From Halichondria panicea (taxonomy: Eukaryota > Porifera > Demospongiae > Suberitida > Halichondriidae), in contig NC_087390.1 in the NCBI RefSeq assembly GCF_963675165.1, positions 1,879,501 through 1,943,500 of the forward strand: a DNA stretch of 64,000 nt, written 5' to 3'. Below are positions 35,001 to 47,116 of this stretch, piece by piece (the first letter of the stretch is position 1; every line of letters begins with the position of its first letter). A program made the translations under genes and the position numbers. The notes under the pieces are model-generated. The model was given only the letters and a program-made list of their open reading frames with translations, ran no database searches and was not told the origin of the DNA.

Positions 35001-38000
35001 ATATACACAATTTAAAAAACTAAATATAGATGAAAAATAAAGTACCACCATTAAAAGCTTTCAACACTGCATTATAATTATAGCAATATTTACATATTTA
35101 TTTGTGTACAATACAGACATTATAGTACAATTACAATTAGCTTACCGATAACGCGACCAATCAGCTCGTTGTGAGCCAGTACCTTGAGGGGCACCACAGG
35201 CAGTGGATCGTGGATCCTTCTGCAAGGGGGAGGGGCAAGGGGTGGAGTCAATACTATAATAATTACTGCACTTTGAAATACAAGCGCACATTCTCATCTG
35301 ATATACTGATAAAATATCTACCATTGGGACATTTGTTGTAAATAAGCGTACGTATAGTTCGGAACTACATTACTATCAACTGAACCACATGTACTTATCA
35401 GATAACAAAATCTCAGTAACTATGGCTTCTCCAGTCCTGAAGGCACCTGACTATAATTGGGTGAACATTTCCTACAACACAGTGCCTCCGTTGGTTGACC
35501 ATAGCAGATGCCTCTGGGCAACTAAGTTGATAAGATAAGAAACTTTCACTTGTCCGCCACTATTCCACAAAACCAAAATTTATGCCCCATTGTACCAATA
35601 ATACCAAATAAATCCCACGGGTAAAGCTACGAGAGTGGTATGGGCTGTAATAAATTGGCTTGGGAACTGATTCGTATCAATCGATTGTCAAGGATAGACA
35701 AGTTAAAGGATAATTACTCCAATCCCATTGTAAATAGCTAATCTCATTGTACATGGCTCCTATTCTAACTTACTATGTTCGTATAGTCTTAGAGTGAGTA
35801 CTGAGAGAAAAATCCCCTGAAAATTTAGACCCCCAGAAGTACATTACAGACATGCGCTCATTTACTGTACAGTGTTAATGGGACATGCAATGAAGGGTCA
35901 TGTGATCAGCTGCTTACCCGGTGTCAAGGACTCCGCTGGTTACTAAGAGCTCGTGCTGCATTATCTTCATCATGTGATGGCATGCCTCAGTGCAGCACTC
36001 TGGGGGACCAATGATCGTCACGGCCTGGGGGGGGAGCGGAAGAGGGTGGTTAGGATGTGTGTGTGTGAGGTGTGAGGGTGTGGGGGAGGGGGTGTGTGAA
36101 CTAATACAATGAGCGGTCATTTATGACATCATCTAATTTAAGGGCTAGTACGTTACTATACTTCCAGGAGTGATACATGTGGAGTGTGGTTCTGTTTGAA
36201 ATATCGAAATTATTCCCGCAAGAATACCGCTGACAGCTAAGTCCTGTTGTACGCAAATAGTGACCAACTGTACTTAACATCAGGATAAAGAAAATATTCA
36301 CGGTTCAATTTTGCGGTTGACCACAATATTAAGAAAGCAATGGACCGAAGCTTTAACCTGACACAACCATCTACTGACTTCACCAGCTTTAAACTAACAA
36401 CCGCAATGAGGCATATACTGGAAGCCAACGACCCAAGGCAAACAAAAATTCAATTTCAAACACACACACGCTACATTACAATACATCACTCTAAACGATA
36501 CTTCAGGGAAGACCAAAACACACACTAACTTGAAAGCACTCTGCCACCTGGTACACTGTATCTATAAGCCACACCCCTAACTCTTCCCTGACAGACAGTA
36601 CAGATTTGCTAATTTGTAAGTGAGATAAATAACAGTTAAGGGGAAATATTGAGAGACCCAGTGACATGCATTATTTATTTATTTATTTAGTCATCCAATA
36701 CTCCAGTACTGTACCGTAGCAGCATCACAATGCAGTGGACTAACAATTTGTTGCATTGTTTACAAAACCAGTTCACAAGTAAACACAAGTACAACCACAG
36801 ACTCCATGTTGTCGCTGTTAAGCTCAAGGTACACTAATGGCGGCAGCACACTGTAGCACTATGTATACATGCAGTGAAAGTTACAGTACCAAGCATAAAC
36901 ATTTCCATGGAATTTGTACTGACATTTTTAGATTATTGTCCAAATAAACACGATAGCATGCAGAGATTGAGTTTGCTTGTAATTGAAACATCACTGAAAC
37001 ATCATTCACAATATGGGGTATCATATAGTCTAAAAAAGGTGAATTGTACAAATACAATGTTCTGAATCTCCATTATAGGGGGGAGAGTAGGTTCCAACCT
37101 TTTAAGAACCTTTTAAGAAGAGCAGCCTAACAAACCCAGCTGTGATGGACAAGCATCAACAGAGCCCGTACGAAAGTATGGAAGGAGAAGCAGCAACTAC
37201 ATCTGTGTTTGGTCTACTGAAGCCTTTACAACAGACATGAAGTGGATATTCAGCCAAGAATATATGTGTAGGATGATGGCTCAGCAACAAGCTTAGTATA
37301 ATTTGTACAGCTTATTGCTGGCTAACAGCAAATGTCATGGATACCAAATTTAGGCCTATTTTGTTGAGTTAGCACAGGCCTGAGGCTATAACAAAATATA
37401 GCATCACCAGATACATCGAGAATGATTGAGAATGATAATCATACGTATGCATGCAGTGACTATATGCACACATGCAATTATTCAAATGTTATTGAACAAA
37501 CTGCCCTTAAATACAAACATGCCAAAATGCAAGCTAACATGTATAAAGCAAATTACAATTTATTATTTACAGTAAATAGTAAATAAAAGCTGGCTAGCTT
37601 GGAAAAGAGCAGACTTCGTCCTGTCCTACTCCACATCCTGTCCTACTCCACACACTATTAATAATATTACTAATTAATTAAGAGCAAGCCAACAGGATGT
37701 AATGATCAGAGGAGGTCGGACACGAGTACCTCGATTAGGCTAAAATTGAGTTAATTAGTCACATGCAACAATGAATTTACTGTTGAATTTTGCACGTGAC
37801 AAATCAAAGCCTAATCGAGGTACCCTTGTCGTATCTCCTCTGAGAAGCAATTAATTAACTGAAATAAAGTGGCTACAACCTCAAGCTAAGGACACTCTAA
37901 GTCAGCTACATAACCGTACGCCCATTTCTTTCTTTGCTGCCTCATTTTGTCTACTCTTTTTTGGCTACTATAATTATACCATCATAGAATAGCACACTAT

Positions 38001-41000
38001 ATCATTATTATACCTGACCATTGTTTCTCAGTAGCTATAATTATGTATAGCTGTACATCAATATGACACACAGACTCACCCATACCTTCTCCGTGGTACC
38101 AAGGCTCTCTCGGCGATGAACGTCCACTCGCGCTTTTGTCAGCTGTGTGATCAGGCGGATGGTCGCCCCGTCCTTGCCGATGATCGCTCCCACCATCTCG
38201 TTGGGGACCAGGATCCTAGAGGAGAGAGGGACGGAAATATTGAAACACTGCTGCACCATGTTTAATTAGATCAGAGGTACGTAGTATAAATTAAAAAGGG
38301 GAAAACTTGCCGTGGAAATAGAAAAAAATGAGTGATTATACCTAATTTATGTCGCACCATTGGTTACCCTTAACGTAACCGAGTCGTACGATAAAAACAA
38401 GTCCAAACTATTTAATAACCGCGCTAGTGTACACATAGTACGATACTCTACTGCGGTTAATTGGTGCAGACAAAAACAGGTCCCGCACATACATACGGCC
38501 ATACACTGTACACAGAGATAAGCCTAGGAGATGGTAGTACACACATGACAGTGTCTACATTTGGAATGGCCGCTAAATCGAGTTAAAAATACAACCACGC
38601 TAATTGAGTTATTTGTACCAATCATAACAGTAGACCACTTTAAACAGCGGAATTACTCAGCCATATGGAGTTGGTGGTAAGGATACCGGTGGTGTGTGTA
38701 TCTTAACGACTTGCACTTGCAAGCCCAAGAGTAATGAAAGGAAACAGTCACTGCATGTCCTAGGCCTTCAGTTAATGGCTCTTAGAGCAGCTGAAGATAT
38801 ACACACATAAGCATACCTTCTATCTTGAGCAAGCCTAGTTAAATTTTGTCTACGAAGGAAAAAAAGTCAAAAAGGTCAAGAAAAGCTCAGAGCAAAAACT
38901 ATAGCAACTCTGTTGTAAAAGTACTTGAAGCTTTCAGCTAGCTGCCTACAATAGCCACTGCCAAACTGAATGGTTGTAATCAAGAAACAAAGTTGAATCA
39001 ATTAAGATTCCTACTGTTGAAAATTCATGAAATTTGAAATGCCAGAGAAAAGCTTTTCCACACAGTGCTTTTCTTTTGTACACTATAATTACAATGTAAG
39101 GTCAATTTTTTTTAAATACAGAGACCACACCCCCTAATAATTATACATCACGGAGTAAGAAAAGTAACTTAGAACTACCAACTACTGTAACCAAGATGCA
39201 TGGTTTTCACTTAAATTAACAATTTTAATTTGCTAAATTCGCTCATTTCGAGTGTTTACTCCACAGCAGTAAAAAACCCAGTGTTGTGAGAGTAACAAGA
39301 GTGTTTGTGTGTGGTGGGGACCAGCAAGACCTTACCACACACTTGGGGAACATTGATACCCACTTACAACTTACACTTAACTATCAAAACAGGAGATGTG
39401 AATAATTTTATATGGTCTGTCTAGGCACTTGAAGAAAGAGCTTTATCAGAAGGTGGTAGAGCCATGAATGTAGCCATGGTGAGGGCTGGTTTATAAAACA
39501 GGAGGCTTCTAGCTAAACTAAAAAAATTAATTAGTTTACTAATTAGAGTCTTGATTAACCTTTAATTAGCATGTTAGCAGTAGATTTAATTAAACCCAAG
39601 TAATAATATAGAAGCATGCCTTTTCATGCACAGTGTCACCATACATGGCCTCAAGGTGGTGGTCACCACTTATTCAAATGTTAGATTGCACCTCAATACA
39701 TAGTGAATACACCCAAACCACGCAGTAAAGGGTGCAATCAGATGCAGCTAGCAAGCTATAGCTCTACTAGAGACAGGGCAACAAAGAAGGAGAGAGAGGG
39801 GAGAGTATCGTCATAATTATAAGCATTCCTCTCACCTCAGTGGGAAGTCAGAGTTCTTGGAGGGTGAGTTGGAGAGGCCGGGGGATCCTTTACGCATGGT
39901 GGTGTTGGCGGGGGAGATGGTTCGCATTGTCGTGACACCACCGTCTACGTACGTCACCTGGTGAGGGAGGAAAGGGTTAAATAATTAATTAGAAGGTTAG
40001 AGCATACAGATTGAGGATGATGAAAAATGGCTTCGAAATACTAAACAGGGAAATTATGATGCAAAAGTGAACTAACAGGAAGGCGCATGGTTTGAACTAC
40101 AAAGCCTGATGAATGACCACTGATATGACCTTAGGATTGTCTCTGAGTATTTACACCAGTGAGTTAGAGCAATAATCTTGAGACTAATGACACCACACGC
40201 TGGTGGCTGAGCAAGCAGGACACAACATGACCAGCCCAACTCAGACAGTCCACTATCACATTTGCCCTTATCTCAACAGAGTAGCTAATTGACCACTGTT
40301 ACCAGGGCAACCAAGTCCCGGCAGTATTACTAAGAAAAAGTTGACCTTATTTTGGGTTAACAGGAGGAGCATTTTTGTGTCCAATTATCCTCTTTGAAAA
40401 TCAGCATTTTATCACATAATTAGAAGCTCAATCTCAACTTATCTTATCATTAATTTTTATAGTTTCCGAACTTCTAAAATCATTTGATAATTAAAAGTTT
40501 TGCAATAATTTATATTACATCTGAGACAGATACTGTAGTATCACTAACTTCTTTAATACGCATGCCTTGCATCTGATCCTGAATCACCTATTGTGTCATG
40601 CTGGGATCCTATTTCAAAGTACAATGGTGGCCACAACTATACCTATATGCAGACTAATATAGACAGTTTATGGGCTGCCATGCTCCAGAGTGGTGGTCTA
40701 ATTTAAGACATGAGCAGCTGCATCAGCTAAGTGTTAAGTGGTTAATTGCTGGCCTCTTGCCTGCTGACCCAACTTCGTTAACAACCTCGTTAACACCCAA
40801 GCTTTAAAAAATGTGCTTGGATCAAGATACCCAAATTGAAATAAACTGCTCACAGCTATTAATGTACGTACCCAAAAGTTTGGTATCTGCAATGACATTC
40901 AGAAATCTTCAACTAACCAAAAATGGGCAGGAAAATGAAGGAATTAAAGATTTAAGAGGGGCAGTAAACTACATATAAATATGAATTTCATGTTAACTAC

Positions 41001-44000
41001 ATACTGACAGTAGCTAGAAGCATTGTATTGACTATAATTGAGCCAGAAAAAAAAAGCATAAAATAATTAAAAAGGGTACACATAGGAGCTGAACACCTCT
41101 GAACTGGACCAGCCAGTGATGACTCAATACAACACTCAAAAGTGCAAGTCATGTTGTGGGTGAAGGTGTTGTGCCACATTATAGTGTTGAGCTTAGGTAG
41201 GGCTAACACAGGAGGCAGGTTAACACCAACCACACACCAACCCCCCCTGCTGAAGAGTTGTCTAACAATGACATTGTATATATACTAGCTTTTAGGCCAA
41301 AACTATTCGGCTGCAGGGGATGGAAGTAGTTGGTATAACTATAGCTTATATTACACACTCACCCTTGGAGAGTGATCACTAATGCCTTCACCAAAGTAGC
41401 CAGCAGCTCTGAGAAAAGAAAAGAAAGCAGACAGTTGATGTGAGAATATTCGTGCATATTAATTAAGAGCTAGTGTTCAGACACACAAACGCTTGAGTGT
41501 TGTTGGATAAACGTACTTTTGAGCTTGTTCCTGCGTCTCATAGGTAATGACAACCTTGCGAATGCCATACTCTCCTGTGAGTGAGAAAAATCGAATTAAT
41601 TATGAAAACATGCAGAAACAGGATGATAATTTTACCACAATACTATACTACTAGCATGCATGTAATGGTTGTGTATATATGTACCTTCTTCTATCTCCAT
41701 CTTGTGCACTTGTCCTAGTTGAGTGAACATTCCTTCCAGATTCTGCAAGACACAAAATGCTATGGTAACGCACACTGATACTAGAGCCAGCAGACAAGGT
41801 ACAGCTGCAGTAGTATGCATATAAGATAGCCTTTTAATGCACAGCTACGATATAATTATACTCAAACATTGACTAGCGTTCAAAAGACAATTTCTCACTG
41901 CACACTTCAGCTAGACAATAACTAAAGCAGCTACTACTATTCTCTGAGTGTCTTGCTAAATAAAGAGTGGAGCCATTATCCATCTCACAATACCCACTGT
42001 GTAAAACCATGGCCCAGAACACATACAAGCTAATCAACTAGCGTAACCAACAGGATTGCCCAGGGCCACAAGTTACAACTAAGCACCAAATTTGCTGGTT
42101 GAGTATCTAAGCAGAGTGACCATCATGCCAGGCAAGTTATTGCAGCTGTGCTTATATTATATATAAGAATCCTTTCTTGTGGGCTGTAGCTAGTGACTTA
42201 GGTATAGCAAGCTATCATAGTGGTGATGTGAATTGCGTAACTAAGGGTATTCAGGGCATGGGTTTTAAAATGTGAATCACATGAGATAAGAAAATGTGTT
42301 GAAAGGAATGAATTCGATCACTTGCTAGGGAGGTCAGGAAAATTTATCGAATGAATTTGAGTGCGGATTGTGAATGTATCCATTCCTCAGATCCAACAGA
42401 TTGTCAGTTAATGAATAGCTAACTAGTTTGAGTCATATGACTTAAAATAATTATTATATTGAGCTGAAATTCATTTAAATGCCTGCAAAGAAGCGTTGTA
42501 TAGGAAGTTACCGACACTTGCAAAATGTTAATTTGGCAAAAGCCTAGTATAATAATCTCATACAGTGAAAGCACAAAACTATTTTAATTAGCAAATGACT
42601 TGTATTTTGTGCACATTATATGCAATTTCTACACCCACAGGTAAGTTATCAGAGGTGCATGTCAGAATGAACACTTTGCTGGAATGAATGAATGAGTAGC
42701 TAGAGAGAGAGATAGAGTTTCAATGACGACAGACATGCAGTGATAACTTGTCTGGGCTCAACGGGTTACTGCCACTATATCAACTATGGTGGTCAGAGGG
42801 AGATAAGATGTTGGATGGCTTCTAAATTGTCAGCTAGCCTGCCGATGGATGCTTCCTTTCAAGGTCACCCCACTCTCTATCAACTATTGTACTAATTTCT
42901 TGACTAATTTATAATAATTGTGCAAAAATATGCAATTCTACTACTGTAACAAGTCTTTACTATGCAAGAGATGGCTATAGAGCTTGTTCTGAGCTTTCTA
43001 ATGCACTTCTAGTTTAAAACAACAACAGATACATCAACAGCATACACCATTAAACATTGTATTATAGCAATTATGCACACATACATGTAAAGGAATGAAT
43101 GATTAAATGTACTTTACCATTCTACAGATTAAGTAAACTCCGGTGCTCATTCCAGCTACACTGGACACGATAGACTACATTACGTTGCAGTGCATGCATT
43201 GCGAGATCACATTAATTACGGCTGTACTTTGGAATTCCACTATTAGTGGCAACATTACACGGCAGAGTGACTCAGATATTAATTTTCCGCAACAGCTTTC
43301 TTACCTGCACCGTCAGATGAGGGGGTATCTCGGTCACCTCTACTCTGCCACACGGAGACTTGCGTCTGGGAATAAGAGAACTTCAATTGCATACTCAAAG
43401 ATAGATGGACAGATATTATAACAACGAATGGAAACAAAAAATAACCCTAGAACGTGACTATGAGAGACTCTCAGAATATCCGCACCCTCAAACTAAGTAT
43501 ACTTCCTTTATATCACAACATTGCATCACCAGAGATGAGCTAAAAAGAGGTTTTTGGGCAACAAGCCACAAGCCTACTCTGCATCTTTTTACTGGGGTGG
43601 TTTACAAGATATTGGATTATGGCTGAATGTTGTGCAACATGTGGCCATGACTAATAGTAAACCTGACAGCCACAGCTCTGCATAGCCATGCAGAATAATA
43701 CTCTAATGGTGGACATGTGGAGAGTCGCCATGGCTTGCTCACAACCTTAATTTCATTTCATTTCCCCTGCATGCAAACATTTCTATGAAGACAACTTAAC
43801 TTAATTTAAGCTGCAGCCCTGCTTGCATGCAACGCAACAAAACAATTATTGAGATATTCAGTAGACATCATTCTACAAGGGCAATCATTCTCACCTGGCA
43901 CTAGGTCTTTGCTGATGAGCTGGTTCCACTATCATGGGGTGACCTAGAATGTCCGAGCCTGCATGGCAAATAAAATGATATGAAATATTTATGGTAGAAA

Positions 44001-44715
44001 GAGTCGACAGATTAAATGGCAATGCAACGAACTTCGAAAATATTACAGTAGAATAATAATGCTTATAAAGCAAATCTGATAAAAATAAACATGAAGTTAT
44101 TATTAATGGATGAGTATTGACAGCATTTAGCGTGCATGGCTGCAGAAGCTTGTGACAGGGTATGGCTAGCTGCAAGAAACTGCAGGCTCAACACATGTGC
44201 ACTTATCACTCTAAGTGAAAGCTACCCAGCAATGCACGACACTATTAGCATAGCTATAGAACTTAGCTAGAACTAGAAAACTGCAGCAGACATGAATACG
44301 AAATATGCAAAGTGGGGGGGTGCAATGTTGTTGGCTAGCTACAACCATAACTACAACCAAACTTGTAGTACGCATACAACACTTATAGACCTAAAAAGTA
44401 AAGCAAATCCCCTATAGCAGGTCTTCTGCAGTTATTACATGATTCACCTACTGCTGTAGTATAATATGCTAAAGCTCAAGCACTGCATGCATGTACAGGA
44501 GCCACATCACCAAGCAACAGTGCTGCAGGACAGGTCACTTCCTCACCATTCAGTTCTCTCATGGCCTCATCTGCAGACACTGGATTGTCAAGCTCCACAA
44601 ATGCATAGCCATTCTTCATGAGTACTTCTCTAACAGTCCCATACCGTCCAAATAATGATTTGATGCTCTTTTCGTCTCCTTCTGTAGATAGATTGCCAAC
44701 ATACAATTGAGTCAT
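28709..44715 (-). CDS. IGF2BP/IMP (Vg1RBP)-type RNA-binding protein, two RRM and two KH domains (16 exons, 846 aa)
   Basis: It binds mRNA in the cytoplasm and, in bilaterians, controls localisation, stability and translation. Phase-consistent exons run from ATG 44715 to TAA 28709. RRM1 begins at residue 2 (TQLYVGNLSTEGDEKSI, with NGYAFVELD). RRM2 is near 81-160 (VEVTEIPPHLTVQNLEGMF). KH1 is near 193-262 (RILVPNEMVGAIIGKDG). KH2 is near 278-355 (PLKVLAHNELIGRVIGKGG then TKITISKLKEL and ERTITILGTI). These match IGF2BP domain by domain. After KH2 comes a 480-residue Ser/Gly/Pro/Asn-rich tail with polyPro and polyGln, ending LPTLTAGGQKW. KH3 and KH4 of the usual six-domain protein are absent. It is divergent from the receptor gene at 47117. 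Confidence 0.92.
32455..32655. repeat. Purine-rich minisatellite in an IGF2BP-like intron
   Basis: It has repeated units of roughly 40-50 bases with the core GAGAGGGGGGTAATGATTAG and TTTGTGGGGGGCGAGAG, about four to five copies with small changes, next to the acceptor side of exon 12. Confidence 0.85.
32986..33022. repeat. Dispersed repeat shared with 7215-7262
   Basis: ACAGGGATGTGCCCACAC followed by GGTTAGTACC-like sequence is found here and, in reverse complement, in a USP40 intron at 7215-7262. The boundaries are unclear. Confidence 0.55.
34404..34546. mobile_element. 143-bp MITE with TAGCGGG ends
   Basis: TAGCGGGTAATTTTCGTT at the left is mirrored by AACGAAAACAACCCGCTA at the right, with TA on both sides. 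It lies in an IGF2BP-like intron. A relative is at 46141-46327. Confidence 0.75.
37706..37843. mobile_element. 138-bp inverted-repeat element
   Basis: The outer 36-40 bases of each side (TCAGAGGAG, then GTACCTCGATTAGGCT) are inverted copies with a few mismatches, leaving a short AT-rich centre. This can fold into one long hairpin. It is intronic, between the two KH1-coding exons, and non-coding. Confidence 0.75.
41363..44715 (-). other. IGF2BP-like exons 1-6: RRM1 and RRM2
   Basis: Exons, in gene order: 44715-44547, 43958-43895, 43365-43305, 41742-41685, 41574-41517, 41408-41363. RRM1 has the RNP2-like LYVGNL and RNP1-like NGYAFVEL. Joining exon 1 to exon 2 gives MRELNGSDILGHPMIVEPA, as expected for the last strands of the fold. 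RRM2 is shorter in its RNP motifs (VEVTEIP, RKVVITYE), as in IGF2BP. Confidence 0.88.
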
Positions 44716-47116
44716 GGTTGATCTGATTGACGAGTGCAGACTAAATTTCTTCGAGCTGTGCAACCTAGCTAGCTATCAATAGAGCTAGTAACAGTTTGTC
44801 CTATAAATCTGAAGCTTTAAACCAGAGTTCTTTTCAGGGGCGTGTCTGGCACCTAATCAACCACGACAGGAAGCAAACAGGTCATGAATATGATTATACG
44901 CTAAAGCTGCACATGCGCACTAAGGAACAAGCTTGCCATGACTTGTGTTGCACAATACTGCAAGTACTAAATTATTATCTTTTCTTGGAGGAGGCTAGAA
45001 GCCATTTTGAACACACAACAGCCATGCCCCAATAATGGAGTACAAAATGACGAAAAGACAGTGGTTAAAGCAAACAGATACAACCTATTAAATAAGGAAA
45101 AGCAATAAAGTATATTGCAAACTCAGTTTATTTCAATCTGGTCTGAATGATGCTTTGTTACATAACCAAGAATGTTGCTAGCTGAGGACTGAGGAACATA
45201 CATAAAGAGTCTACTTTCACTTGCCTTCGAAGAATATTTGGTCTCTAATATACTAGCCTCGTCCCGGCCGAGTTGTCTCTAAAATAACGCTAAGGTCGCC
45301 AACTATTTTTTCCCTTCCTTGAAATGAGGCTACTAACCTACCAGCTTGCAGATATAAGCCTATAATTATAGTACACGTGCATGCAATGTATCAAAGCGTG
45401 TTCTATCTGCATCCAATAGTCTTCTATACTGCAGATCAATTAACAAAAACCTTATGCAATAAAATAAAAGCCTAGTGCAATAATAAGGAATAAAAGAGAT
45501 CAAAGATATAGTAGTGGGCTGATGTACGCTTTTGTGAGTAGAGCAAGCACCACCTCATGCTGACCAGAGACTGTTTTTACACAAGCTATTGTCTGGGAAC
45601 TTTGCACAAACACCGCAACTAGCTCAACCACAGAGTAACCTCATTCTATAGTCCCATAATACTAAATATTAAATACATGTGTGAGATACAATTTAATATG
45701 TGGCAGCAATGTGCTAATTAAAGATATCTAGAACAATTACCTAATAATTGGTTAATGAGCTAATTTCAAGCCAATTACCTAATTCCATTGTTCTGCCTTA
45801 GTTAGTGCATGGACACATACCTTCACACTAGCAGGACCAAATAATGGCAGACACATGCTTTTTAAATGATTTTCTAGAGTCCCTCCTTTAGTAAACCACG
45901 GTGGTAATGGCAATACAAGCTTTGGTAGGGATTGTACAAATATAGACCACATAACATGTGCATAACACAGTCTGAAAACGCTTCTATAAAAAGAAATTGA
46001 CATCATGCATGAATGCAATAATTATTATAGGGACACTATAAAAGATAAAAGTTCAAAAAGTTAAAGTTATAGGTTGATTAATAACAACAACTTGATGCAG
46101 CATGTACTTACACATAGACCTACATAGCTACTTACACGTATAGCAGGTAATTTTCGTTGGTGCAAATTTTGTATGAACTACCAATAAGTTAATGTTCGTA
46201 TTTCCATATTTGTACAGCTCAGATCAGAATAGTGACGTAAACATTAATAATTTCGCATTTTAATTACATTTAATGCTTTAATACGAAAAATACAAAAATT
46301 TGGACCATATGAAAATAACCTGCTCTAAGATATACATGCAGAAACCAAAGACCAAAAAAGTGGAAAAATCCAACGAGAGCTCATGTTAAGTGTTAATGCA
46401 GTGTCTAAGAAATGCGCCTTATCTTTAAAATATGACACCTACTCTGGTCTCATCTCCACTGCAACAGTCTTGATTCACTCCTGCAGAACCGTTATTATCA
46501 CATTTTATTGTACTACCAAAAATTCCCATTACAAATGTGGCAGCATGCCTGGTCAAGGTTGCAAGTGCCAGCAATAGGGTGTTGTGAATACAGTGGTTGT
46601 CTGAGTGTCTGTTTGGTGTTTGGTCACTCTGTTGAGGTTTCAAACTGTGCTGGGGAGGATGTCACATGTCACATCATAGATAAGGGACGACAGGAATGGT
46701 GAGCAGAGAGGAGGCTAGGCAGAGTACAAGGCCACATCCACAATAGAGAAGTCCTCCGCAGTGGTACCTGAGAATGAGGAACACATCATCTCGATGACAT
46801 GCACGAACAACAACAGTCAACAAAATAACTGCCCTACTAAGAACTAATGTTGTAAACGTGGTGTGCAATTTATATAATTATAACTCACCCAAAAAAAGTG
46901 ATGTGAAAAATGAGCCAGAATCCAGAATCATTCTTCTTCTGGTAAAGGCAGCCAAAAGGCAATTATTGGCGGCGTTTATTCGGGCAACATTAATTCTTGC
47001 ACAATCGAGGTCCTCCCCTTTTTTTGCATACCCTGCACTTGCACATGACCATGAATTTGATTCTAGTGACAATTTGTCCTACTAGCTATATACTAGCTCT
47101 AAGCTGAGCTCTGAAG
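44716..47116. promoter_or_regulatory. Divergent intergenic region between the IGF2BP-like gene and receptor 1
   Basis: The two genes are head-to-head, so this 2.4 kb should hold both promoters. I see no TATA box at a convincing distance from either start. It contains a MITE at 46141-46327 and otherwise AT-rich sequence with only short open frames that match nothing I know. Confidence 0.4.
46141..46327. mobile_element. MITE related to 34404-34546
   Basis: It begins TAGCAGGTAATTTTCGTTGG after a TA and ends with an imperfect inverted copy (GAAAATAACCTGCTC then TA). The interior also shares AGCTCAG(A)TAGTGACGT-like sequence with the element at 34404-34546, so the two are one family. Confidence 0.7.

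Larger units (their letters stand above)
32302..39957 (-). other. IGF2BP-like exons 7-12: linker, KH1 and KH2
   Basis: Exons in gene order: 39957-39836, 38215-38086, 36024-35918, 35219-35146, 34042-33979, 32446-32302. KH1 carries the RNA-gripping GKDG loop (206-209) and KH2 the GKGG loop (297-300), both intact. At the end of exon 8 there are two in-frame donors six bases apart (GTATGG and GTGAGT), giving ...TTEK or ...TTEKVW; either keeps the frame. Confidence 0.88.

Noticed and set aside
43143-43626. Two plus-strand frames of 92 and 73 aa
   Set aside because: They overlap an IGF2BP-like exon and intron on the other strand, with no recognisable domain or splice partners.
46383-47085. Several 60-75 aa frames in the divergent intergenic region
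   Set aside because: They are short, overlap on both strands, have no homology I recognise, and are typical of AT-rich spacer.
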